Positions 1 to 10,618 are shown, numbered from the stretch's first letter. The stretch: DNA of 64,000 bases from Stomoxys calcitrans (GCF_963082655.1 NC_081556.1:68061227-68125226); one strand, 5' to 3'. Numbers and translations are program-made. Notes: a model not told the origin generated them from the sequence alone.

Positions 1-57
1 TCAGCAAAGGTGTTAATCTCCTTCTTACACTTCAAGACTGTTGTGACATTACCGTTC

Positions 58-345
58 TGGTTGTTAATACCCAGTTAATAGCCAATTTACTGTCCGTAAA
101 AATGTTCACACTCGTCGTCATCTCGTTAACACCACACCACCTCATGCATTCCATGATCGCCCAGATCTCTGCCTACAGGACCGTGTTATGGTCAGTCAGT
201 CTGAAATAGATCTCAGTCCCTGGTTTCTCAATGTAGACCCCAGCTTTGATACATCTGTGTAGCATGAACTTTCAAATGGCAATCCTAGACGGCCCCGCTG
301 GCAGCAGTGTCTCGCACTCGACCTCAAGTGTCGTCTCAGGTATCG
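58..345 (-). pseudogene. RNase H fragment of a non-LTR retrotransposon ORF2 (copy 1)
   Basis: Read on the minus strand, this gives a ribonuclease H domain with the order CYTDVSK (normally CYTDGSK, first catalytic Asp), GVYIEKPG, AEIWAIMEC and NIFTDSKLAINW (third catalytic region). A CAG-to-TAG stop lies just before AEIWAI, and the frame changes between CYTD and GVYIE, so it is not functional. RNase H is found in I, LOA and some Jockey-group elements, where it degrades the RNA strand during target-primed reverse transcription. The same segment recurs at 1319-1604. Confidence 0.75.
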
Positions 346-429
346 GATCGGAAACCTCTTCTAATCCTTTCAGGTTCCCTATCATCTCCTCTACTATACC
401 AAAATTGAATCGGTTGAAAGATTTATTTA

Positions 430-823
430 AATCCGGACCGATGATCATGAAATTTTGCACACATATTGGGAGTTTTGTAAAGATTGGACGAAAATAGTGG
501 CTTATTCAACCTTAAAAGGCCAAATCGGCCGAAAGATATATATGGGAGCTGTATCTAAATCATAACCGATTCATATGAAATTCACCTGAAATGAAATTCA
601 ATTGAAAGCTATAAGAGAATCCGTTAAGCTAAATTTTATTATAATCGGTTAACAAATGACCATTTGCATCATTACTGCAAATCGGACCAACATATATATA
701 TGGGAGCTATATCCAAATCTGAACAGATTTTGAACTTAATCCGATCATGTTGTGCTAGTGGCATAGGAAAATGTTTTGCAAAATTTTGAGTAGATCGATT
801 TAAAAATGCGCTTACAAAGGCTC
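430..823. repeat. Interspersed fly repeat (family A), partial
   Basis: AT-rich sequence with the recurring phrases 'tatgggagctgtatctaaat' and 'gaccaacatatatatatggg'. These phrases, separated by about 60-130 bases and with many substitutions, mark a dispersed family seen at least eight times in the window. A duplicate lies at 1689-2082. No coding capacity is visible. Confidence 0.6.
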
Positions 824-845
824 CAACATCTGGGAGGTACTATGC

Positions 846-1004
846 CATGTAAAACTTCTCTCCACTGCGGCACGCCGTTCTGGCTAGGCTATAAAAAGGA
901 GGGCCCTTATCATTGAGCTTAAAACTTGAATCGGACTGCACTCATTGATATGTGAGAAGTTTGCCCCTTTTCCTTAGTGGAATGTTCATGGGCAAAATTT
1001 GCTT
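846..1004 (+). repeat. tRNA-derived SINE, body and tail (headless copy)
   Basis: Contains the block 'ctgcggcacgccgttctgg', then 'ggctataaaaaggagg' and 'ccttatcattgagctt', and the tail 'cactcattgatatgtgagaa' followed by 'gtttgcccc'. The same blocks in the same order occur near 43930-43990, 51575-51640 and, decayed, 60740-60900. Copies at 43855 and 50690 retain a tRNA-like head with a B box. This copy lacks the head. SINEs are Pol III-transcribed and mobilised by LINE machinery. Confidence 0.65.
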
Positions 1005-1039
1005 TTTTTTGTGTACTCTTAGTAGTAAAAAGTAACCTC

Positions 1040-1604
1040 AAAAAAGAAAATCTTATTCACAAACTCCGTGCTACTTACAAAATCTCTAATCGTTTTTCAT
1101 ATTACGCCCCTAAATTGGTATATGTCTGGTATTGTGTCCAAAAAGCTGGTGTCTGTTTACTGACGGCTGTCCGCTTACCTTCAATGCCAAATTGTCTGCT
1201 CTTTCATTTCCCCTTAATCCGCTTTGGCCCGGCACCCGACGATGCGGATGGTCCCATCCTCAGCAAAGGTGTTAATCTCCTTCTTACACTTCAAGACTGT
1301 TGTGACATTACCGTTCTGGTTGTTAATACCCAGTTAATAGCCAATTTACTGTCCGTAAAAATGTTCACACTCGTCGTCATCTCCTTAACACCACACCACC
1401 TCATGCATTCCATGATCGCCCAGATCTCTGCCTACAGGACCGTGTTATGGTCAGTCAGTCTAAAATAGATCTCAGTCCCTGGTTTCTCAATGTAGACCCC
1501 AGCTTTGATACATCTGTGTAGCATGAACTTTCAAATGGCAATCCTAGACGGCCCCGCTGGCAGCAGTGTCTCGCACTCGACCTCAAGTGTCGTCTCAGGT
1601 ATCG
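1040..1604 (-). pseudogene. RNase H and C-terminus of a non-LTR ORF2, internally deleted (copy 2)
   Basis: The minus strand repeats the RNase H fragment of 58-345, then continues into VPGQSGLRGNERADNLALK (about 1180-1245; the usual motif is PGH-x-G-x-x-GNE-x-AD) and finally into a C-terminal signature with RGV..KTI.DFVSSTEF (1045-1145). The section that normally sits between RNase H and the C-terminus is missing, as judged from 38653-39087 and 53940-54134. Stops and frameshifts make this a relic. The C-terminus matches the stubs at 8311-8430 and 38653, so all derive from one family. Confidence 0.75.
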
Positions 1605-2082
1605 GATCGGAAACCTCTTCTAATCCTTTCAGGTTCCCTATCATCTCCTCTACTATACCAAAATTGAATCGGTTGAAAGATTTATTTAAATCCGGACCGA
1701 TGATCATGAAATTTTGCACACATATTGGGAGTTTTGTAAAGATTGGACGAAAATAGTGGCTTATTCAACCTTAAAAGGCCAAATCGGCCGAAAGATATAT
1801 ATGGGAGCTGTATCTAAATCATAACCGATTCATATGAAATTCACCTGAAATGAAATTCAATTGAAAGCTATAAGAGAATCCGTTAAGCTAAATTTTATTA
1901 TAATCGGTTAACAAATGACCATTTGCATCATTACTGCAAATCGGACCAACATATATATATGGGAGCTATATCCAAATCTGAACAGATTTTGAACTTAATC
2001 CGATCATGTTGTGCTAGTGGCATAGGAAAATGTTTTGCAAAATTTTGAGTAGATCGATTTAAAAATGCGCTTACAAAGGCTC
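1260..2082. repeat. Copy 2 of the 1259-bp-period tandem duplication
   Basis: Near-identical to 1-823. Homology stops at 2082/2083, where copy 1 continues into SINE-like sequence while copy 2 continues into a different stretch of the interspersed fly repeat. That breakpoint defines the right edge of the duplication. Confidence 0.9.
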
Positions 2083-2284
2083 TAAAAGAGAAAATCGGCG
2101 ATACATTTATCTAAATCTGAACCGATTCATAGGAAATTCATCCGATTCATAGGAAATTCATCCGAAAGCCATAAGACAGTCCATTGTTCAAAATTATGTT
2201 ATCATCGTTTTGCAAATGACCATATTATTGCATTATTACTGCAAATTGGACTGATTTTGTCCAATTTCATTAATAATTTCAATA
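2083..2284. repeat. Family A repeat fragment with a 21-bp duplication
   Basis: Continuation of the fly interspersed repeat. It contains an exact short tandem duplication of 'cgattcataggaaattcatc' at about 2127-2170. No coding signal is seen. Confidence 0.5.
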
Positions 2285-3425
2285 CGCCGAAGAAGGAAAT
2301 CTGGTAACTGACACAGATAGCATGCTGAGGATGTGGAAAGAACATTTTACCCAACTGCTAGTGTCCGACGTTGGCAACGAAGAGGATATCTCCTAGTCAG
2401 AATGAGGTCCAAGTAGCAGTGACTCGACTGAATAACAACAAGGCAGCAGGAGACTACGGGTCACCCGCTGAAACATTTAAGACTGAAGGCGCCACGCTGA
2501 TAAAGCGTATGCATCAGCTTGTCTGCGCAATTTGGCTAGAAGAACGCATACCCGATAATTAGAACCTCAGCATACTATGTTCTTTACACAACCAGACGGT
2601 ATGTGCCAACTACAGAGCAATAAGTCTCCTTCAAATCGCATACAAGATACTCTCGAGCGTACTGTGTGAAAGATTAAAACCAAAAGTAAGTGAGATAATT
2701 GGGCCCTATCAATGCGGCTTTAGACCTGGTAAATCCACCCTAGACCAGATATTCACAATGTGCCAAATCCTGGAAAAGACCCGAGAAGAACAAATCAACA
2801 CCTTCCATCTCTTTGTTGAGTACAAAGCCGCTTTCATAAGGTATTTCAAGCCATGTCTGATTTGGTTTCCCTGAAAAATTAATAAGACTCAGCAGGAAGC
2901 CACATGCTGATACGCGTTCCTCAGTAAGAATAGGAAAGAATCTCTCGGAACCATTCAATACCAAGCGAGGTTTCAGATAAGGAGACAGCCCATCATGTAA
3001 TCTCTTTAATATCCTGCTGGAGAATATTATACGCGATGCAGATGTGAATTGATATGGCACATTAATCACAAGAGAACCCATGCTACTCGCCTATGCCGAC
3101 GACATCGACATCATAGGACGGTCACAGGAAGTAGTAATTGCAGCCTTGGAGAGAATCAAAAGAGATTCATTGTAAATGGGTCCGGCAGACGAAATTGATC
3201 GTTTCTATTCCTAAAACGCCTAGTACAACCGAGCAGATAAAAAAAATGGAGAAAGTTGGGAAGCACAACTTTGAGGTAGTCAGCAACTTTATCTACCTCG
3301 ACACTGCCATACTACCCGTGTTGGTTCCAAGACATGGGCACTTGCGTAACTAGACGAGGCAGAGCTTGGGGTGTTTGAGAGAAAGATTCTTTGTAAAATA
3401 TATGGACCAGTTTGCGTTAATGGAG
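2285..3425 (+). pseudogene. Broken non-LTR reverse transcriptase, RTE-like
   Basis: The motifs appear in the correct order in changing frames: LNNNKAAGDYGSPAE (2431-2475; finger motif, normally KAAG.DG.PAE), CANYRAISLL, GPYQCGFRPGKSTLDQIF, HLFVEYKAAF (motif A, Asp replaced by Glu), RGFRQGDSPSCN (motif B), LLAYADDIDIIG (motif C, about 3085-3117, catalytic Asp pair present), NFEVVSNFIYL and a C-terminal LGVFERKILCKIYGPVC (about 3368-3420). Several frame changes and stops inactivate it. No endonuclease domain is visible upstream. The motif spelling fits invertebrate RTE-like elements, but the clade is not certain. A C-terminal piece of the same sort lies at 42860-43165. Confidence 0.75.
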
Positions 3426-3895
3426 AAATATTTCGATTGTAAGACCTTGAAATATAAATCTGCGACCCTTTACAGTATATGTATTACACCGTCCCATGCT
3501 ATAAGGAAGAAACATTTTTTTGCAAATAGTGAATCGCATACCCTCAATTTTTTCCTTTTGATCCCGATTTGCTAAATACGAAATGCTATTTAAGTGGCAA
3601 AAATTCCGTGTTTAATTTACGTAACTCCATTGAAATGCTAACTTAACGACCACTTCGAACACACTAAAAATTGACAGAGTGGATAAAGTTATATTGGTTC
3701 TTTGATAATTAGAGCATTAATTCCACTTTCATAGAGCTTACACGTTTACGATATGTTTAGTAACTACAGTCACATGAGTGAAAATCGGGTTCGTGGACTA
3801 AGAATTCCGTGATTTAAACTTCTCAAGGGTACGTGGAATGGGAGACACAGAGCCTGTATTCTTGCAAAGAGTGGTCTTTATGTTTTTCTTCTTCC
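3426..3895. other. No recognisable gene
   Basis: AT-rich interval between two retrotransposon relics. I see no motif, repeat end or coding signal here. Confidence 0.5.
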
Positions 3896-4983
3896 GTCGC
3901 TAAGCACTGAAGATTTAGTAGTATCCAGCCTTGAAATAAACAAGTCTCATAACTGGCTGGCTGCCCTATATATGGCACACGATTCAGAAATGACGCCTTC
4001 AAACCTTAAGTCGCCGCTGGTTGAAGCCGCTTCTGTAGGGAAGAAGAGTCGTTCACCCACGATGGCGATTTGTAATAAAGGAGATAAACCGACCTTTATT
4101 ACCTGGAACAGACAGGAGGTACTAGATATTACCTTTGTATCGGAAGATATAAGTGGAAGAATATGCGACTGGGAAGTGTTTGATGACCACAGCTTCTCTG
4201 ATCATCGTTATATTAGCTTCAGCCTTGGAGAAAATACTGCAGTAGAGGTCCCTAGGTTAAACAGAACAAAAGGCGGATTGGGGTAAATTTTGACACCGAT
4301 TCTTCACGTCTATCCCTTCTTGACCAGCGAAGGAGGATATATACATAGTGGTCAATCGGATCACGAAGGCCCTGAATGACTCGCTTGTGTCAACATGTCC
4401 TAGTGGTGGACCCCAGAGCTGGTTGGTCTAAGGCAGGACTGCAGAAAACTCTTCAGCAGAGCGAAAGGCACAAGAGCACCACTAGATTGGGACATCTATT
4501 AGGCTATGGAAATATAAGGTCGAGCTGAGAAAGACTCAGAACGAATTATGGGTGGAATTCTGCAGCTCCGTGGAGGATACATCTGAGGCCTCTAGTCTAA
4601 CACTAGAACTACTTTTTGATACACATTTCCCGCGAAATTCTCCAATGGTGCCAGAAGATGTTGTTTCTGGTATGCATTCGTCGGAGGCTATTAGGGAAAT
4701 TGTGTCTTAGCCGAAAATCCTATGGGCAAAGAGAAGTTTCGACTCCTTTAATTGGCCAGACCCTGAAGATGTATCACCGGTTGAATTACAAGCTGTGTCT
4801 GGTAAACTGGTTCCCTAGCTTAGGGAGATATACTCTGCTTGTATCTTGTCCTATTAGTATGTCATTCTTTATGCTGAAAACTCTTGAGAGGTTGATAGAA
4901 ACATATCTTAGGGCGAAGATCCCTGGAGATCGCCTGTCGCGGCAGCATGCATATAGTAAAAGGCGAATCCACTGAAACAGCCC

Positions 4984-5339
4984 TTCACGACCTAGTCGGC
5001 TACATAGTGGGTTCTCTCACTGTCAAGGAATACACAATGGTACCATTTCTTGACATTGAAGGTGCTTTCAATAATGTAAAACCGACGTCAATCATGAAGG
5101 AGGTGGATTTTCTAGGCAACAATTCTACCATAAGAAAGTTTATTAATAACTTACTTACTAAAAGATGCATTACAGTAGGCTTGGGATCTGTGGATCTAAA
5201 AAGTTGGGTCAACAGAGAAACACCTCAAGGAGTTGTGCTGTCTCCTCTACTTTGGAATATAACCATTAACAATATATTATCGTCTCTCGAAGAAAAACGC
5301 GTAAAAGTGGTAGAGTATGCTGATGACGTGCAAATACAA
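4984..5339 (+). repeat. 356-bp tandem duplication inside the RT domain, copy 1
   Basis: From 'ttcacgacctagtcggctac' onward this block is repeated immediately at 5340-5693 with a period of 356. I see no difference over the shared length. It covers RT motifs A to C, so the relic carries two consecutive copies of the YADD catalytic block. 356 is not a multiple of 3, so the duplication also breaks the frame. Confidence 0.92.
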
Positions 5340-5693
5340 TTCACGACCTAGTCGGCTACATAGTGGGTTCTCTCACTGTCAAGGAATACACAATGGTACC
5401 ATTTCTTGACATTGAAGGTGCTTTCAATAATGTAAAACCGACGTCAATCATGAAGGAGGTGGATTTTCTAGGCAACAATTCTACCATAAGAAAGTTTATT
5501 AATAACTTACTTACTAAAAGATGCATTACAGTAGGCTTGGGATCTGTGGATCTAAAAAGTTGGGTCAACAGAGAAACACCTCAAGGAGTTGTGCTGTCTC
5601 CTCTACTTTGGAATATAACCATTAACAATATATTATCGTCTCTCGAAGAAAAACGCGTAAAAGTGGTAGAGTATGCTGATGACGTGCAAATAC
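5340..5693 (+). repeat. 356-bp tandem duplication inside the RT domain, copy 2
   Basis: Identical to 4984-5337. It then continues into normal downstream RT sequence (…VQIRLGES…), while copy 1 ends abruptly at VQIQ and restarts. Confidence 0.92.
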
Positions 5694-7235
5694 GGTTAGG
5701 GGAAAGTTTCTTAGTACTCCAAGAGATATACTTCAGGAAGTTCTACGTGCAACAGCGAAGTGGGCTACCGAAAGTGGTCTAGGTATAAATTCGTGGCAGA
5801 CCGAAGTAGTTCTTTTCAGCAGAAGATACAAGTTGCCTACAATGGAACCTGTCCTCCTTGGAAGAGAGAATGTTCTATTTACAGAAAGCGCAAAATGCCT
5901 GGGTGTTTTGCTGGACAGGAAATTGAACTTCAAATCCAACATTTTAGAAAAGGCTAGAAAGGCAACTCTTGCCTTATACACTCTTGCCATTGGCAAAAGT
6001 TGGGGGTTTAGACCGCGTGTCATGCATTGGGTATATACTGCAGTTGTCAGACCTATAATGCTATATGGTGTTGTGGTCTGGTGGACGGCGCTTCAAAAGT
6101 CCACCTACTGCTCAATACTTAACCGGATCCAACGGATGGCTTGTTTGTGCATCACAGCCGCACCGAGGACTACACCGTCTGATGCCCTGAATTTAATGCT
6201 ACATCTTATGCCTCGGGACATTATGGCTAGACAAATTGCAGCGTCTACTGAGTGTGGTTAAGGTAGCTGTGTTATCCTTGATACAATATCCGATATTCCA
6301 GGCAGTGTGGACTGTACCACGATTCCTGATAGAACCGATTGGAACTACGATATATCTGGTAACAGAAAGAAGTTACATAGACTTCTATACGGATGGTTCA
6401 AAACTAAACGACCACGGTGGCTTTGGGGTGTACTCTACCAATCTATGAATGGAATGGCTAAGTTATAATTTTATTATGACGATTGGCATAAATATCCTCT
6501 CAGACAGCCAGGCAGCCATTAAAGACCTTGGAGAACGCCTTTCTGAACACAAAAACCGCCCTCGACTGTCGCAGATATCTCTACGAGATGGCTGAACAGT
6601 TCAAAATTCACCTGTTCTGGGTGCCGGGCCACAGAGATATCCCAGGGGATTGTAAAGCGGACGAGCTTGCGAGACTGGGAACTTCCCTACACATGCCAGA
6701 GATACTGGAATCTGTGGGTATTCCTCTAGCGACATGTAATCTAAGTTTTCAGGACTAGGCCCGACGGACAACGAATGATAGATGGTCACAAAGAGGCGGC
6801 TGTGAGCATTCCAAAACTATGTGGCCTAATCTAGATTCGAAGAGGTCTACCGCTTTGCTGTCATTGGGTAGAACAGACGTCTCAGTCACTGTCTAATCGG
6901 AAAACATGCTGACAGACTGAAGGTTGCCAGCAACGACTTTTGCAGAGACTGTGAGAACATCAAAGAAGAAGAGACTATAGAACGCCTCCTGTGTGTGTCC
7001 CTATCAATGCACAGTCAGAAGAATTTCCACATTAGGTTCTCATTTTTTTGAGAACTTGTCTGATTTAGCGGATGTGAAAATTCGCAAATTATTGGGCTTT
7101 TTAAAGAGATCTGGATGGTTTAACGGTTGGAACTAGAAGGCATCTTCCTTCTTCTGTTTCTGTGATATCACAATGGACGAAAACGTCTAAGTGAGTCTGA
7201 TGGCAGACTGTCAATTAAACCTAACCTACCTATCC

Positions 7236-7599
7236 ATTTTCGAACAACGCATTATGGGTTTGTATTATGATCTGCTGTATTCCTCGTATTATAAGTTGAA
7301 CATGGGAGTTATTGTGCTCGCCATATCAGCCGTGCCCCCTCCCCCTAAATCGGTATGTTACCAAAATTCTGCAGATAATGTCAAATTCGTAAAGACACCT
7401 CAAATTTTTTTACAGAAAATTGAGCTCGCTACTGGGTGCAGGAACTGACCCGTCAGCGGTGACATTTAATCATTAAGTCAGATCTAAATTTTGTTCTGCT
7501 TGCCAACACACAATTTGCAGCTCGATCCTTATCTTGTCGCATATGCTTATAATTTGCATCATGTCTTTATAAGTACTAAGGTTTTCCTAACTTATTGAA
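7236..7599. other. No recognisable gene
   Basis: Interval between the I/LOA relic tail and the family A repeat. It is open for short stretches, but nothing is identifiable. Confidence 0.4.
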
Positions 7600-8170
7600 G
7601 GCAAAAGGTTAAGGACCGATTTGAAACATATTTGGCATAGTTGTTGAAGGTCCTAACAAAACATGCCATGCAAAATTTCAGCCAAATCGGATAATAATTG
7701 CGCCCCCTAGAGGCTCAAGAGTCAAGACTCCAGATCGGTTTATATGACAGCTATATCAGGTTATGGACCGATTTCAACCATACTAAGCACAGTTGTTGAA
7801 AATCATAACAAAACACATCATGCAAAATCTCAGCCAAATTGGATAAGAATTGCATCCTATGAAGTCAAGATCCAAGATCGATTTGTATGGCAGCTATATC
7901 AAAACATGGGCCCGGTATGGCCCATTTACAATCTCAAATGACACTAATTAGAAGTATTTGTGCAAAATTTCAAGCGGCTTGCTTCACTCCTTCGAAAGTT
8001 AGCGTGATTTCGACAGACAGACAGGCGGTCGGACGAACATGGCTAGATAGACTTAATTCATGGCGATCAAGAATTAATGGGGTCTTAGACGAATATTTCG
8101 AGGAGTTACAAACAGAACAGTTACAAACGAAATTAGTATACCCCCATCCTATGGTGGAGGGTATAAAAAT
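7600..8170 (+). repeat. Interspersed fly repeat, family A, nearly complete right half
   Basis: Recurring phrases: 'aatttcagccaaatcggata', 'atcggtttatatgacagcta', 'gaccgatttcaaccatac', then 'tttcgacagacagacagg', 'acatggctagatagact' and the right end 'tatggtggagggtataaaa'. The same right end occurs, in either orientation, at 38440, 54270, 57010 and 61800. The family is dispersed and noncoding here, with no terminal inverted repeats that I can see. The mechanism of spread is unknown. Confidence 0.7.
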
Positions 8171-8310
8171 GAGAGTGGGACACATTCCATTCCATGTCAT
8201 TAATTGTATTAAGTGCATACTACTTTTTCACCATTTGTATATACCAATGGAGTGTGGAATAGGATAATTAACTGCACTGTCTTTAGGATCCTTTGGATAT
8301 TTGTACGGCT

Positions 8311-8430
8311 TTCGCGGCGAACAGACACCGGCTCTTAGGTGGGGACATAATACCAGACATGAACCAACTTAGGGGCGTGGCAAAGAAAACAATTAAGGAT
8401 TTTCTAAGAAGCACTGAATTCCTGACTTAG
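8311..8430 (+). pseudogene. C-terminal stub of a non-LTR ORF2
   Basis: An open frame ending in a natural stop (8428-8430). It contains LLGGDIIPDMNQLRGV and KKTIKDFLRSTEFLT, the same C-terminus as the minus-strand elements at 38653-39087 and 1045-1145. Everything upstream of it is missing, as expected of a strongly 5'-truncated LINE insertion. Confidence 0.75.
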
Positions 8431-8464
8431 ATTTCCTTTTTTATTGTTACTTTTTTGTATTTGG

Positions 8465-8500
8465 AGCACACAACAGCTGCGTTCAAAAAAATAGCAGCAC
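8465..8500. repeat. Candidate Tc1-type terminal repeat remnant
   Basis: 'cagctgcgttcaaaaaaata' followed by 'gcagc' resembles the ends of Tc1-like elements. The reverse complement has a related partner at 34883-34904 ('gctattattttgatcgcagc'). No transposase is visible beside it. Recognition is by eye only. Confidence 0.35.
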
Positions 8501-8725
8501 AAAATAGTAAAATCTTTTTACTGATAAAAAATAAGTTTTTATTCTCGAATCCTATATTTTTTAATGGATTCGCTGGCACTGTATGACCGTTTAGTTTTAG
8601 CCCTTTAATAAAAGTAAAAAAGTTTTTCATGTTGTCAAAAAAGTCCTAAATATGTTTATTTCTGAAGTAAGGGGCGGTATGAGCTGTATGACGACGGTAG
8701 CATAGTTACACGCATCAAAAAACCA

Positions 8726-9670
8726 CAGAAAACGGAACTACTTCTCCTAACGAGAAAAAATATCCCAGTGGAAGTGGATATGCGTATAGACGATATACTG
8801 GTGAAGACCAAGAGATCGATCAAATATCTAGGAATCCGACTAGATACAAAGCTGACCTACGCAGAGCAAATACGGCACGCGACAACAAAAGCCTCAAAGA
8901 TAACGGCGCAACTTAGTCGACTGATGGCAAACATAGGTGGGCCTCTCCCAAGCAGGCGCAGACTCTTAATGGAGACATGCAATAGCATCCTCCTCTATGG
9001 AAGCGAAATATGGGGCCAGACACTGCAGACGGCATACCGAGCGAAATCCCTGCTCTCGGTACAGAGGACGGCGGCACTTAGAGTCATATCATCCTACCGG
9101 ACAGTGTCGGAGCCCGCAGCCCTTGTAATAGCCGGAATGGTTCCGATAGACCTGCAGGCCATGCAGCGCGCCAGGCTCTACACCGAGAGGTCCAACACTC
9201 AAAGAATACAGGACGGGGCCCAAATGGATCATACACAGGCCATACGAGAGGAGACTACCGAGAGATGGCAACAAAGGTGGACTAGCGAAAATCGGGCCAG
9301 ATGGACGCGACGATTAATACCCGATGTACGGATATGGAAAGAAAGGAAGCACGGCGACGTCAACTATTACGTCACACAGATGTTAACAGGACATGGTTAC
9401 TTCCGGAAATACCTGCATAAAATGGGCAAATGCTCCTCAAGCAAGTGTATTTATGAGGAGGTTGAAGTTGAAGACGATGTGGAGCACACTTTTTTCCACT
9501 GCGAGCGCTGGGTTGAAAGACGCAGCGAGTTGGAAGCAGCGATTGGCGACGTTACGCCTGAGACAATAGTCCAAAAAATGCTGGAGGACGAGGGAAAGTG
9601 GGAGGCGGTGAAGAGATATGCCGAACAAGTACTGCGCAGGAAGAAAGCTGACCTGGACGCAGCGGCGTAG
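8726..9670 (+). pseudogene. ORF2 C-terminal fragment of unit 0
   Basis: Open in frame from the first complete codon (Gln 687 of the full ORF2) to the normal stop. It retains the end of the RT thumb region, the LLYGSEIWG motif and the C-terminal zinc-finger-like CX4C…HX4C block, but it has no catalytic YADD and no endonuclease. It cannot be autonomous. Confidence 0.88.
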
Positions 9671-9891
9671 AGTATAAATGCGGAGGTCTGGACGCAGACA
9701 CAATGAAGACGAAATGGATAATCACCAGACATGGGGTCCACCTCGAAGTAATGCGAAAGCGGTTCCGAGGTGGAATTAACTCCCAGGGGTGTCACAGGGT
9801 GGGTTTTTAGCCGGTACCGTTGACTACGGAGCCCGGCATAAGGCGAGAGACGTACTCGTCACATGCGTAAAGCATTTTCCCATCCTGACCC

Positions 9892-9927
<36 letters not shown>
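8726..9927 (+). mobile_element. Array unit 0, 5'-truncated in the ORF2 C-terminal region
   Basis: Starts abruptly at 'cagaaaacgg' (equivalent to codon 687 of ORF2) after non-repeat flank 'cgcatcaaaaaac', with no TTA tract before it. It includes a 3' UTR with the conserved hairpin at 9737-9774 and poly(A) at 9894-9927. Private differences include Gly for Arg in the LEDE-G-KWEA segment and 'cagacatggg' for 'cagatatggg' in the 3' UTR. Confidence 0.9.
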
Positions 9928-9929
<2 letters not shown>

Positions 9930-9948
9930 ATTATTATTATTATTATTA
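9894..9948 (+). repeat. Poly(A) 34 then (TTA)7 between units 0 and 1
   Basis: A-run at 9894-9927, followed by seven TTA units (9928-9948) and one T, then the first bases of the full-length copy. This is the shortest junction in the array and the only one in front of an intact 5' end, so it best shows the integration junction. Confidence 0.95.
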
Positions 9949-9949
9949 T

Positions 9950-10618
9950 GGTAGGGCCGAGCTCAGGCTACTATCGGGGTCAGCAGGTGGCGGATGGCTG
10001 AACGACCTAAAAGTTAGCTGTGAAAAATAAGCAGCCCCCGACCACGAGCGGTGAAGACCGAGGACATGCTACAAAAAGGCATTTATAGCCAACGACGTCT
10101 TCGCGACATGGCGAGTGGATGCCGCCAGTTGACTAAGTATCCACCCACAGGGGTGCTCTACAGATAGATGCAGTCTGGGGAGTGATGCCCCCGTGGATTC
10201 CCCAATCAAGGGGACTTTGACCCTGGCGCGTACACTGGAACATGATTTTGATAACCGATTTGGATTGATGCTACGAGCTGACGGCTGTGGTATTCTGTTA
10301 CCTGAGTAGGAGGGAGTGACATCCCTCTCGAAATGGCTTTCAGGCTAATGCCACCGCTGCCTCCGTCCCGTTAAACCCCTGGCAGGCCTTAGGGAACGAT
10401 CTGTGCCTCGTAACCATTAAGTTGGTAATGTAGGTTCTGTTGATACGATATCCAGATTAATGCCCGACCTGGCTCTGAACGCAAGTACTCATAAGGTCTT
10501 GCGTCAACCCTCGCGAGGACCTCACTGCTTGCAAAGGGACCCTCGGGGTCATCGCTCTGCGAAAGGGCGACTACATTATCGGACACAGACAACGGCTCTA
10601 AGTGGGGACCCGATTAAA
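9950..10618 (+). promoter_or_regulatory. 5' untranslated region of the full-length copy
   Basis: Begins 'ggtagggccgagctcaggct' directly after the TTA tract. It is GC-richer than the genome background and has several short self-complementary pieces (for example 'ggtag' with 'ctact', and 'gagctc'). No other copy in the array retains it. In R1-type elements this region normally holds an internal Pol II promoter, or the element is co-transcribed with its target. Neither can be told from the sequence. Confidence 0.6.

Larger units (their letters stand above)
1..823. repeat. Copy 1 of a 1259-bp-period tandem duplication
   Basis: Positions 1-823 are repeated at 1260-2082 with an offset of exactly 1259 bases; by eye I find only a few substitutions (for example in 'catctcgtt' versus 'catctcctt' and 'ctgaaatag' versus 'ctaaaatag'). 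The intervening 824-1259 would be the rest of the unit, so the first copy probably continues upstream of the window. The unit contains a decayed minus-strand RNase H fragment and part of an interspersed repeat. The near identity of otherwise decayed DNA means a recent segmental duplication or an assembly duplication. Confidence 0.9.
3896..7235 (+). pseudogene. Decayed I/LOA-type non-LTR retrotransposon ORF2 (endonuclease-RT-RNase H)
   Basis: A long relic whose domains can be followed through several frames. Endonuclease: STEDLVVSSLEI, ALYMAHDSEM, then NKGDKPTFITWNRQEVLDIT and FSDHRYISFSL (to about 4240; catalytic Asp-His present, but the part that should contain the GDxN-like motif is deleted). 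RT: LSRQHAYSK, MVPFLDIEGAFNNV (motif A), RETPQGVVLSPLLWN (motif B), VEYADDVQI (motif C, 5308-5335 and again 5664-5691). RNase H: DFYTDGSKLN (about 6388), ILSDSQAAIKDL, HLFWVPGHRDIPGDCKADEL (6610-6670). C-terminus: HCLIGKHADRLKVASNDFC (about 6890-6945), then the 3' UTR. Many stops and frameshifts. Sister fragments lie at 39560-41330 and 47704-48240. Confidence 0.85.

Noticed and set aside
9950..10020. HDV-like self-cleaving ribozyme at the 5' end of the full-length copy
   Set aside because: R2-type and some other LINEs carry one, so I looked for the P1 strand pairing about 30 bases downstream of the first G. The only complement to 'ggtag' lies too close, and I could not build the double pseudoknot.
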